Shown here in pieces: positions 35,405-43,610 of a stretch of DNA of 64,000 nt. A model generated the notes under the pieces. That model had not been told where the DNA came from, did not search any database, and was given only the letters and a program-made list of their open reading frames with translations. The stretch lies in contig SUYQ01000007.1 of NCBI GenBank assembly GCA_015060325.1, positions 41,128 to 105,127 of the forward strand, in the 5' to 3' direction. The position numbers and the translations under genes are program-made. This DNA is from Bacteroidales bacterium. GTDB taxonomy: Bacteria > Bacteroidota > Bacteroidia > Bacteroidales > UBA932. Each line of letters starts with the position of its first letter. Positions within the stretch are counted from its first letter, which is position 1.

Positions 35405-36589
35405 CTAGCTGATGCTCTGGAAATCCTGTCCTGACGGTTTCTGGAAGACCTTCAGGTCGAAGGTATGGAGCATTGCGATGATGTGGTCGAACACTTCGCC
35501 CTGCAGATGCTCATATTTCAGCCATCTTGTGTCGGCCGAGAAGAAATACAGCTCGATAGGCATGCCCTCTGAGGTAGGCTGCAGCTGACGGACAGTAAGC
35601 GTCATGCCTGTGTGCACCTTAGGATGGTGGCGGAGATAGTACTCCACATAATGACGGAAGATGTAGAGGTTCACTTCCTCCTTTCCGGTCTGCTCGAATC
35701 CTTCCATCCATGGCTGCTTCTTGAACGCCTCCAGCTCTTCGGCAGTGCAGAAACGTACGGTATTCATATCTATGTTGATCGATCTCTTGACACGTCTTCC
35801 TCCTATGTCGAACATTCCTCTCCAGTTCTGGAACGAGTCGTTGACCAGTGCATATGGCGGAACATGGACTATGGTCTTGTCCCAGTTCTGCACCTTAACA
35901 GTGGTCAGAGTCACTTCCAGCACGTCGCCGTCCGCCCCATATTTAGGCATTGAGATCCAGTCTCCCGGACGGAGCATGTCGTTGGCCATCAACTGGATGC
36001 CGGCCACGAATCCCTTGATCGTATCCTGGAAGACCAGCATCAGTATCGCAGTTCCGGCACCGAGTCCCGTAAGGATCACGCCAGGGTTCTGACCGATGAG
36101 GGTACTGATGATGATGATGGTGCCGATGCAGATGACTATCAGCTTGATCATCTGGTAGAAACTCTTCAGGGAGTGGTTCTTCAGTTTCTCATTTTCGCTG
36201 GTCATCGCGTACAACGAGGATATTATCGAGCAGATCAGCATCATGATCACTATCGTGATGTAGATGTGGCATATCTTGAACGCGAAAGCCAATGTCTCTG
36301 CATCGAGAGCAGCCAGAGGAAGCAGTATATAGACCAGAATAGGGGTTACGAGCCTGCTGAGATTCTTCAGCACATCGTCGCTCAGCAGGTAGTCATCCCA
36401 CTGGGCATCGGTCTTGGCTGTAAACTTGCGTATGACAGGAATGACAAACCTTACGCAGATGCGGTTTATCAGATAGGCCACGAACGCAATGAGTAGGATC
36501 ACTCCTGCGTTCATTACGAATGTCGCAAGTTCCTCGGACATTCCCATGTTCTGCATCCATCCGGATATCTCGTTGAATATATTTTCCAT
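35405..36589 (-). CDS. Small-conductance mechanosensitive ion channel family protein (MscS type)
   Basis: Channel that releases solutes under membrane tension. From MENIFNEISGWMQ it is 394 residues with four to five N-terminal helices, a glycine/alanine-rich pore helix region (GVILTGLGAGTAILMLVFQD, then TIKGFVAGIQLMANDMLRPG) and the beta-domain motif GDWISMPKYGADGDVLEVTL. The longer frame to 36613 overlaps a TAACTTTG promoter box (36611-36618), so the ATG at 36589 is chosen. YbdG-like proteins have a similar size and extended N-terminus. Confidence 0.92.
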   Translation of the reverse strand: MENIFNEISGWMQNMGMSEELATFVMNAGVILLIAFVAYLINRICVRFVIPVIRKFTAKTDAQWDDYLLSDDVLKNLSRLVTPILVYILLPLAALDAETLAFAFKICHIYITIVIMMLICSIISSLYAMTSENEKLKNHSLKSFYQMIKLIVICIGTIIIISTLIGQNPGVILTGLGAGTAILMLVFQDTIKGFVAGIQLMANDMLRPGDWISMPKYGADGDVLEVTLTTVKVQNWDKTIVHVPPYALVNDSFQNWRGMFDIGGRRVKRSINIDMNTVRFCTAEELEAFKKQPWMEGFEQTGKEEVNLYIFRHYVEYYLRHHPKVHTGMTLTVRQLQPTSEGMPIELYFFSADTRWLKYEHLQGEVFDHIIAMLHTFDLKVFQKPSGQDFQSIS

Positions 36590-36628
36590 ATAAGTATACT
36601 TGATCGGCCGCAAAGTTAAACATTTATT

Positions 36629-37510
36629 TTATTGTCTCCTCCTATACTGCGTAGGTGTCACTCCTGTTTCTCCCTTAAAGAAACGGCAGAAGAAAGATAC
36701 ATTGGGGAAATTCATGGATTCGGAGATCTCCAGGACCGATCTTGCTGTGTCCTTGAGAAGCACCTTGGCCTCAGTGATGACTGCCTTGTTGATCCATTCG
36801 GAAACCGTCTTTCCGCTGCTCTGAGATACAGTTCTGCTCAGATATTGAGGCGTGACGCACAACTTGTCGGCATAATATGCCACAGTATGCTTGCCTGAAC
36901 GATTGGAACTCAAGATCGACATGAACCGGTAGAACAGCCCTTCTGCAGCAGTGGAAGGCTGCTTTTTCTCATGCTTGTCTTCACGCATGATGACGAAGTT
37001 CAGCAGAGCGATGATCATGGGCTCAGTTATATCCTTTCTATAAGGCTCTTCAGAAGCAAATCCATGTATCGTGTACAACAGATGGGATATCTTGTTCCAA
37101 TCATTCTGATCGGGGTGGATCAGGACAGGGTCAGGGTCATGCTGAAGCAGTGATGATTGATAATTCTCCGGAAGAAATGCCAGAACCTCACCCTTCATGT
37201 CATCGGAAACCGAAATGGTCTCAAAATAACTGCCTTCCTTGATCAGAAGTACGTCTCCTTGAGATACTCTGTATTCCGTAAAGTTTATCTCAATGGTGGC
37301 CTGGCCGGACAGTATTCTCAGCAGCCTGTTGTCTTGTACGTTATATGGTACGGTAAGTTTTGCCAATACGGTCTCCGGAGTCAGGGACTTTTGCAGATTG
37401 AGATTGATTCCCAGTCTCTCTCTTATGACCAGGCCTTCTACTTTGAAGTCAGTATCCTCAAGCAATTCGACGATACTTCTTATTGTCATAGGATGGAATG
37501 TCCTGTTCAT
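36629..37510 (-). CDS. AraC-family transcriptional regulator
   Basis: About 294 residues from MNRTFHPMTIRS. An N-terminal cupin-like sensor part (LSGQATIEINFTEYRVSQGD, VLLIKEGSYF) is followed by a C-terminal double helix-turn-helix (YADKLCVTPQYLSRTVSQSS and LEISESMNFPNVSFFCRFFK, ending GVTPTQYRRRQ). A longer frame exists upstream but a -7-like box TACCTTTG (37537-37544, minus strand) supports this start. It is divergent from the TolC/ABC efflux operon at 37669 and is its likely regulator. Confidence 0.92.
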   Translation of the reverse strand: MNRTFHPMTIRSIVELLEDTDFKVEGLVIRERLGINLNLQKSLTPETVLAKLTVPYNVQDNRLLRILSGQATIEINFTEYRVSQGDVLLIKEGSYFETISVSDDMKGEVLAFLPENYQSSLLQHDPDPVLIHPDQNDWNKISHLLYTIHGFASEEPYRKDITEPMIIALLNFVIMREDKHEKKQPSTAAEGLFYRFMSILSSNRSGKHTVAYYADKLCVTPQYLSRTVSQSSGKTVSEWINKAVITEAKVLLKDTARSVLEISESMNFPNVSFFCRFFKGETGVTPTQYRRRQ

Positions 37511-37668
37511 ATGGTTTGTTAGATGGCTAATTTTCGCAAAGGTAATAAAATTGTCCTTCTGGTGGAAATTTTCTGCTATTTGGTTAAGAAAAGAACATTT
37601 TTTACAAAGAAAAGGTAACTTTTCAACCGCATTCTTATGCGTAATTTGCAAAATAAACGACATGTACT

Positions 37669-38946
37669 ATGAAATACCTGTTTTCAATATTGTTCTCTTT
37701 GTCAGTCTTTGCCGCCTATGCACAGCCGGATATTGAGCGGTGCAAGGAACTGGCACGTGAGAATTATCCGGCCATCAGGCAATATGACCTGATCTCCCGG
37801 ACTCAGGAATATAACTTAAGCAATGCTTCGAAGGCATGGCTGCCGAAAGTCAGCCTTTCGGCCCAGGCGACCTACCAGTCGGATGTGGTCAGATGGCCGG
37901 AGCAGTTTGAATCCATGCTGGCCGCCCAGGGTCTGGATATGCCGGGCCTCAGAAACGATCAGTACAAGGTCCAGATCGACATCCAGCAGACCATATGGGA
38001 CGGAGGAAAGTCAAAGGCGGACAAGGAACTCGCTGAAAGCGAGGCGGAGCAGTCGCGCACAAGTGCCGACGTAGAGATGTACTCCCTCAATTCGCGTATT
38101 GACGACCTTTATTTCGGTATCCTGCTCATGCAGGAGCAGAAAAAGTCCATCGAAGACATGATGGGCAGGCTTCAGAACAACCTGAACTATGTAAATGCGC
38201 TCGTTGAGAACGGAGTGGCCATGCAGGCTGATGCTGATGCAGTGCAGGTGCAGATACTGTCTGCCCGTCAGACACTGCGTCAGGTCGAGGCTGCCGAAGA
38301 CAGTTTCAGGCGGATGCTGGAACTCTTCATCGGAGAGGAGATAGGAGACGGTCCGCTCACGGTACCTTCGGCTGTGGAACCGATGGGAAACGAATCTGAA
38401 AGGCCGGAACTCAAGATGTTCGATGCCCAGATCGGCATGCTTGAAGCCAGGAACAGGATGCTGGACGTGTCGCTCACTCCTAAGTTTGCTCTTTTCGCGC
38501 AAGGCTATTATGGCTATCCAGGACTGAACATGTTCGAGAACATGATGAGCAGCAGATGGTCGCTCAACGGAATAATCGGAGTGAGGATGGTCTGGGACAT
38601 AAGCAGTTTCTACAACCTCAAGACATCCAGAAATCAACTCAGGAATGCCATGGACATGGTCAATGTGCAGAGGGATGTCTTCTCATTCAATACCGCTGTC
38701 ATGACTGAGCAGGGCAATGCGGAGATCACCAGGCTTAGGGCCGTCCTGAAGGATGATGATGAGATCGTACGACTGAGAGGAAACGTGAGGGAAGCAGCGG
38801 AAGTAAGGCTGCAGGAAGGCGTGGTCGACATGAACGACCTGCTCTCCAAGATCAGTGACGAGTCCTCGGCAGAAATAGCCCGAAGCACTCACGAGATAGA
38901 ACTGCTGAAGGCGATATATGAATTGAAAAACACATTGAACAGATAA
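37669..38946 (+). CDS. TolC-family outer-membrane efflux protein
   Basis: Outer-membrane channel of a tripartite exporter. 425 residues with a signal peptide (MKYLFSILFSLSVFAAYAQ) and the two repeated coiled-coil halves of the family: CKELARENYPAIRQYDLISR, WLPKVSLSAQATY, then the second half from MLDVSLTPKFALFAQGYYG. First gene of a five-gene operon with intergenic gaps of zero to two bases. It begins 159 bases from the divergent AraC-type regulator start. Confidence 0.93.
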   Translation: MKYLFSILFSLSVFAAYAQPDIERCKELARENYPAIRQYDLISRTQEYNLSNASKAWLPKVSLSAQATYQSDVVRWPEQFESMLAAQGLDMPGLRNDQYKVQIDIQQTIWDGGKSKADKELAESEAEQSRTSADVEMYSLNSRIDDLYFGILLMQEQKKSIEDMMGRLQNNLNYVNALVENGVAMQADADAVQVQILSARQTLRQVEAAEDSFRRMLELFIGEEIGDGPLTVPSAVEPMGNESERPELKMFDAQIGMLEARNRMLDVSLTPKFALFAQGYYGYPGLNMFENMMSSRWSLNGIIGVRMVWDISSFYNLKTSRNQLRNAMDMVNVQRDVFSFNTAVMTEQGNAEITRLRAVLKDDDEIVRLRGNVREAAEVRLQEGVVDMNDLLSKISDESSAEIARSTHEIELLKAIYELKNTLNR

Positions 38947-38947
38947 T

Positions 38948-39835
38948 ATGAGAAATGTATATCTTTTGATAGGAGCCGCTTTGGTATGCGGCGCATGTTC
39001 CGATGAGCCGGAATATGATGCATGCGGAATATTTGAAGCTGAGGAAATCCTGATTTCGAGTCAGGTGACCGGTGAACTTCTGCAGTTTGACGCATCAGAA
39101 GGCATGAAGGTGGAGAAAGGGATGGTGTTAGGCCAGATCGACACCGTTCAGCTCTATCTGCAGAAAGTCCAGCTTGAGGCCCAGCTGAAGTCTTTGGAAA
39201 GCTCGCGTCCTGATATCGAAAGCCAGGTTGCCGCTGTCAGGACTCAGATCCGTACTCTCAACTCGGAGAAGTCAAGGGTTGAGAAGCTTATTGCCAAAGG
39301 AGCTGCACCACAGAAGCAGCTGGATGATATCAACAATCAGATAGCTGTGCTGGAAGACCAGCTTGCCGCTCAGCAGACCTCGCTTGAGCGCAACTCATCT
39401 GCCATTGACTACAATGCGAGTGCTTTGAATGCCCAGATCGCTCTTCTGGAAAACCAGCTTGAGAAATGCCGGATCAAATCTCCTGCGGAGGGTACGGTGC
39501 TGGCAAAATATGTGAATGCCGGCGAGTTGGTGACAATAGGGGCACCTCTGATGAAGGTAGCTGACCTGAGCAGGATGTATCTGAGGGCCTATTTTACATC
39601 AGATCAGCTTTCGAAGATTTCTCTCGGTCAGGAAGTTGATGTCACAGCAGATTTCGGCGGTGACCAGCAGTATGAATATAAAGGCACTGTCGTATGGATA
39701 TCTGACGAGAGTGAATTCACTCCTAAGTCCATCCAGACGCGTGACAGTCGTTCCAATCTGGTCTATGCAGTAAAGATTGCAGTAGAGAACGACGGTAGGC
39801 TTAAGGCAGGAATATACGGCGAGGTCAATCTATGA
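38948..39835 (+). CDS. HlyD-family periplasmic adaptor (lipoprotein)
   Basis: Membrane fusion protein joining the ABC transporter to the TolC channel. 295 residues; the N-terminus LLIGAALVCGACSDEP suggests a lipoprotein with the cysteine near residue 18. The beta-barrel/lipoyl part (ILISSQVTGELLQFDASEGM), a long coiled-coil hairpin (about 65-150) and the closing lipoyl half (KSPAEGTVLAKYVNAGELVT) are clear. It begins one base after the TolC stop and overlaps the ATPase gene start by four bases. Confidence 0.93.
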   Translation: MRNVYLLIGAALVCGACSDEPEYDACGIFEAEEILISSQVTGELLQFDASEGMKVEKGMVLGQIDTVQLYLQKVQLEAQLKSLESSRPDIESQVAAVRTQIRTLNSEKSRVEKLIAKGAAPQKQLDDINNQIAVLEDQLAAQQTSLERNSSAIDYNASALNAQIALLENQLEKCRIKSPAEGTVLAKYVNAGELVTIGAPLMKVADLSRMYLRAYFTSDQLSKISLGQEVDVTADFGGDQQYEYKGTVVWISDESEFTPKSIQTRDSRSNLVYAVKIAVENDGRLKAGIYGEVNL

Positions 39836-40581
39836 CAGGACCCTCCATCATAATTGAAGGCATAACCAAAACCTATGGTGCCGTCACGGCCTTGAACGAC
39901 GTATCGTTTGAAGTCGGGAAGGGAGAACTGTTCGGACTCATAGGCCCTGACGGTGCTGGGAAGACTACGCTGTTCCGTCTGCTCACTACATTGATGAGAC
40001 CTGACAGAGGCAGTGCGAAGGTAGAAGGCCTTGATGTTGTGGATGACTATCGGGAAATAAGGAAGATAGTCGGATATATGCCAGGCCGGTTCTCGTTATA
40101 TCAGGACCTGTCCGTCGAGGAGAATCTCGAGTTCTTTGCAGCCTTGTTCGGAGGCAGGCCGGAAGATAACTATGAGATGATAGCTCCCGTATACAGCCAG
40201 ATAGAGCCGTTCAGGAAAAGACGTGCCGGCAGACTGTCCGGAGGAATGAAACAGAAGCTTGCCCTAAGCTGTGCCCTTGTCCATAAGCCTGCGGTGCTGC
40301 TGCTGGACGAGCCTACCACGGGCGTTGACGCTGTCAGCCGCAGCGAGTTCTGGGACATGCTGTCAGGATTGAAGAAATATGGAATAAGCATACTTGTCTC
40401 GACCCCTTACATGGATGAGGCCGGCCGGTGTGACAGGATCGCGTTGATCAACGAAGGAAAGATCCTGAGGATCGATACTCCGGAGAACATAACTGACGAA
40501 GGAACCACTTTGGAAGAAACATTTATCAGACTTATCAGGGATGAACAGGGAAAACATGATATCCGTCAGGAATCTCACTAA
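39832..40581 (+). CDS. ABC transporter ATP-binding protein (first of two)
   Basis: 249 residues with Walker A GPDGAGKTTLFRLL, signature LSGGMKQKLALSC, Walker B LLLDEPTTGVD and a variant H-loop position (STPYMDEAGRCD, Tyr in place of the usual His). Replacement of the switch His suggests that this ATPase may be a degenerate, less active member of a pair, with the second ATPase (THYMDE) catalytic. Resembles the paired nucleotide-binding domains of YbhF-type drug exporters, here encoded as two genes. Confidence 0.93.
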   Translation: MTGPSIIIEGITKTYGAVTALNDVSFEVGKGELFGLIGPDGAGKTTLFRLLTTLMRPDRGSAKVEGLDVVDDYREIRKIVGYMPGRFSLYQDLSVEENLEFFAALFGGRPEDNYEMIAPVYSQIEPFRKRRAGRLSGGMKQKLALSCALVHKPAVLLLDEPTTGVDAVSRSEFWDMLSGLKKYGISILVSTPYMDEAGRCDRIALINEGKILRIDTPENITDEGTTLEETFIRLIRDEQGKHDIRQESH

Positions 40582-41284
40582 GAGGTTCGGAACCTTTACT
40601 GCTGTGGACGGCATATCCTTCGATGTGGCGAAAGGGGAGATTTTCGGTTTCCTCGGCGCCAACGGAGCAGGAAAGACCACCGCAATCAGGATCCTTTGCG
40701 GTCTGAGCAAGGCCACTGCCGGAAGCGGCACCGTGGCCGGCTGTGATATCATGACCCAGAGTGAGGAGATAAAGAGGAATATAGGTTATATGTGCCAGAA
40801 ATTCTCTCTGTATGAGGATCTTACGGTTATTGAGAATATGGAGCTGTATGGCGGGATATACGGACTTTCCAGAAAGGAGATTCACGCTAGGGCGGAGAGG
40901 ATGCTTAAGGAACTCGAGTTCTGGGAACATAGGAATGACCTTGTGAAGTCGATACCGACAGGGTGGAGACAGAAACTGGCTTTTACAGTAGCCAATCTCC
41001 ATTCGCCTAAGATAATCTTCCTTGACGAGCCTACTGGAGGAGTTGATCCTCTGACAAGAAGACAGTTCTGGGATATGATCCGTCAGACTGCCTCCCGAGG
41101 CACTACCGTTTTTGTCACGACTCACTATATGGACGAAGCAGAACACTGTGACAGGGTATCCGTGATGGTGGACGGTCAGATCATGGCCCTGGATAGCCCT
41201 GCAGCCCTCATAGAGAAATTCGGAGTAAAATCAATGGACGAGGTTTTCAGAAGCCTTGCCCGAAATGCTGTGAGAAATGAGTAG
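40541..41284 (+). CDS. ABC transporter ATP-binding protein (second of two)
   Basis: 247 residues; Walker A GANGAGKTTAIRIL, a variant signature SIPTGWRQKLAFTV in place of LSGG, Walker B IFLDEPTGGVD and an intact switch His in VTTHYMDEAEHCD. The start at 40541 overlaps the previous ATPase gene by 41 bases; an internal ATG at 40556 is also possible. The two ATPases show complementary degeneration (Tyr for His in the first, altered signature in the second), which would give one composite functional site in a heterodimer. Confidence 0.93.
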   Translation: MNRENMISVRNLTKRFGTFTAVDGISFDVAKGEIFGFLGANGAGKTTAIRILCGLSKATAGSGTVAGCDIMTQSEEIKRNIGYMCQKFSLYEDLTVIENMELYGGIYGLSRKEIHARAERMLKELEFWEHRNDLVKSIPTGWRQKLAFTVANLHSPKIIFLDEPTGGVDPLTRRQFWDMIRQTASRGTTVFVTTHYMDEAEHCDRVSVMVDGQIMALDSPAALIEKFGVKSMDEVFRSLARNAVRNE

Positions 41285-42368
41285 GCTGCTGTATTTCATA
41301 AAGAAGGAGTCTCTTCATATATTGAGGGATGTGAGGACGTTGCTGGTGGTCATAGGCATACCTGTGATCCTTATGTTCCTGTTCGGATTTGCCGTGTCTA
41401 CGGATGTGAACAACGTGAATGTGGCTGTTTGTGCTCCGGTAAGGAGTGAATCTGTTGAAAGATTGGTATCGCAGATAAGTCATAATGAACTGTTCACCGT
41501 AGTCGGATATGTCGGAACTGACGAGGTCGATGATGTCATGAGACGGGGAGATGCCGGGGCTGTAGTGGTCTTTGCAGAGGACTTCGACAGGATCATTGCA
41601 GGCAAGGAGCCCGGCCGGAAGGCCGTCCAGCTGGTTCTGGACGGCTCAAATCCGAATGTTGCAGCTTCTGCAACTGCATATCTGACCGGATTGATCGGGG
41701 AGTCCTTCTCGAATATGAATCCTGGTGACATGATCGAGAGCCATATTCTGTACAATCCTCAGATGAAGAGCTCATATAACTTTGTTCCGGGTATCCTCGG
41801 CCTCATATTCATACTCGTATGTGCCATGATGACCTCTATTTCGATAGTCCGGGAGAAGGAGATGGGAACGATGGAGGTCCTGCTGGTATCGCCGGTAAGG
41901 CCTATATGGATCATCGTGGCCAAGATGGTTCCGTATTTCATATTGAGCTGCGTCAACCTGCTGACAGTCATGCTGATAGCAAAGTTTGCCCTGGATGTGC
42001 CGATGACTGGCAGCATGACCGGAATAATAATCATCTCTATGGTCTATATTCTGCTTTCGCTGTCGCTGGGACTGATGATATCGACTATCACAGACAAGCA
42101 GATTGTTGCCCTGCTTATCTCCGGAATGCTGCTGATGCTTCCTATCATGATGTTTTCCGGAATGCTTTTCCCTACGGAAAACATGCCGATGGTGCTCAAG
42201 CCTTTTACCTATATCGTTCCGGCAAGATGGTATATTGATGCGATGAGGAAGCTGATGATCGAAGGTCTTGATTTCAGTGATGTCATGCTGGAGTTCGGGA
42301 TCCTATGTGGTGTGGCATTGTTGATACTGGGAGTGGCATTGAAAAAGTTTAATGATAGACTGGAGTAG
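41277..42368 (+). CDS. ABC-2 type transporter permease (first of two)
   Basis: 363 residues; one N-terminal helix (LLVVIGIPVILMFLFGFAVS), a large periplasmic domain (about 40-170) and five C-terminal helices with the ABC-2 motif IVREKEMGTMEVLLVSPVRP. YbhS/YbhR-like. It overlaps the second ATPase gene by eight bases and is followed two bases after its stop by its partner. The two permeases form the membrane part of the tripartite exporter with the upstream ATPases, HlyD and TolC proteins; likely substrates are drugs or hydrophobic compounds. Confidence 0.93.
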   Translation: MSRLLYFIKKESLHILRDVRTLLVVIGIPVILMFLFGFAVSTDVNNVNVAVCAPVRSESVERLVSQISHNELFTVVGYVGTDEVDDVMRRGDAGAVVVFAEDFDRIIAGKEPGRKAVQLVLDGSNPNVAASATAYLTGLIGESFSNMNPGDMIESHILYNPQMKSSYNFVPGILGLIFILVCAMMTSISIVREKEMGTMEVLLVSPVRPIWIIVAKMVPYFILSCVNLLTVMLIAKFALDVPMTGSMTGIIIISMVYILLSLSLGLMISTITDKQIVALLISGMLLMLPIMMFSGMLFPTENMPMVLKPFTYIVPARWYIDAMRKLMIEGLDFSDVMLEFGILCGVALLILGVALKKFNDRLE

Positions 42369-42370
42369 CT

Positions 42371-43471
42371 ATGGGAGTGTTGAAGACATTGATAATAAAG
42401 GAGATGCGCCAGTTCAGACGTAACCCGTTCATGCCCAAGCTGGTCGTGGCATTTCCGCTGATGCTGATTCTGGTGCTGCCTTGGATAGCCACAATGGATG
42501 TGCGTGACATAAATGTCGGCGTGGTGGATCATGACCGTTCGGATGTTTCACAGAAAATGGTCTCCAGAATAGATGCATCGGAATACCTGCTGCTGGAAGA
42601 CGTGTATGCGGACTATGCATCCGCATTGAACGTGCTTGAAGACGGAAAGATAGATGTGATACTTGAGATCCCGGACGGGTTTGGCGAAAGCATGGTAGGA
42701 AAGCCGGAGAAGCTTGCCCTATGGTCCAATGGCGTAAATGCAATGAAGGGATCTCTCGGCAGTCAGTATGTGATGCAGACCGTGATGCAGTGTCTCAAGG
42801 AAATGCGTCAGGAAAGGGGATTGGAGATGCCGGACGGAGTCATAGAGACCACCAATCTCTACAATCCTACGATGGACTATAAGTTCTATATGATCCCTGC
42901 ATTGCTGGTGATGCTGCTGGTGATGGTGGGAGGATTCCTGCCGGCGCTCAATCTGGTGACTGAAAAGGAATTCGGAACGATAGAGCAGATCAATGTGACT
43001 CCTGTGAACAGATTTGTCTTCACATTGTCCAAACTCATACCTTTCTGGGTCATATGCTTCATGGACCTTGGCATCTGTATGTTGCTGGCAAAGCTGGTCT
43101 ATGGCCTGTCCATTGCCGGAGCCGCGTGGACTCTGTTCCTGGCTGCCATGCTGTTCATAATTGTGATGTCCAGCATAGGAGTGATTCTGGCCAATCTGTC
43201 TGAGACGATGCAGCAGACGATGTTCCTGATGCTGTTCATCGTGCTTGTGTTCATCCTGTTGAGCGGACTGATGACTCCTGTTGAATCCATGCCTTCATGG
43301 GCTCAGAAACTTTCAGTATGTCTGCCTCCTACACATATGGTAGCGATTGTGCGTGCTGTGTATCTCAAGGGGGCTTCGGTATCCGAACTCTGGGTCAATT
43401 ATACTGCTCTGGGCGGCTTTGCGGTCCTGTTCTGCTTTCTTGCGGCATTGACATATCGCAAACGTGGATGA
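42371..43471 (+). CDS. ABC-2 type transporter permease (second of two)
   Basis: 366 residues, same layout as the preceding gene: N-terminal helix (VAFPLMLILVLPWIATM), periplasmic domain, then five helices with LVTEKEFGTIEQINVTPVNR as the cytoplasmic coupling motif. Last gene of the efflux operon. The two are clearly paralogous but divergent, consistent with a heterodimeric permease. Confidence 0.93.
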   Translation: MGVLKTLIIKEMRQFRRNPFMPKLVVAFPLMLILVLPWIATMDVRDINVGVVDHDRSDVSQKMVSRIDASEYLLLEDVYADYASALNVLEDGKIDVILEIPDGFGESMVGKPEKLALWSNGVNAMKGSLGSQYVMQTVMQCLKEMRQERGLEMPDGVIETTNLYNPTMDYKFYMIPALLVMLLVMVGGFLPALNLVTEKEFGTIEQINVTPVNRFVFTLSKLIPFWVICFMDLGICMLLAKLVYGLSIAGAAWTLFLAAMLFIIVMSSIGVILANLSETMQQTMFLMLFIVLVFILLSGLMTPVESMPSWAQKLSVCLPPTHMVAIVRAVYLKGASVSELWVNYTALGGFAVLFCFLAALTYRKRG

Positions 43472-43501
43472 TATTCAGTGAAAGATATGCATTGCACTGA
43501 C

Positions 43502-43537
43502 TGTCATTTCGACCGAACTAAGTGAGTGGAGAAATCT
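43502..43537 (+). repeat. Dispersed palindrome after the efflux operon
   Basis: Begins TGTCATTTCGACCGAAC and ends GTGGAGAAATCT. Outer stem ATTTC/GAAAT, GA/GA, CC opposite G-T-G with one bulged T, GA/GA, AC/GT closing TAA. The CC/G-T-G pair changes together relative to GC/G-T-C in the lpdA copies, supporting pairing. Confidence 0.8.
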
Positions 43538-43558
43538 ATTTCTTGGTATGTCTTTGCA

Positions 43559-43588
43559 TTGCTAGTTTCATTAATTCATATAACTTTG
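43559..43588 (+). promoter_or_regulatory. Promoter of the outer-membrane barrel gene
   Basis: TTG (43559-43561), 19 bases, TAACTTTG (43581-43588). The predicted transcript starts around 43595, so the ATG at 43611 and not that at 43590 is the likely start. Confidence 0.6.
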
Positions 43589-43610
43589 TATGGGTTATGA
43601 ACGAACGACT

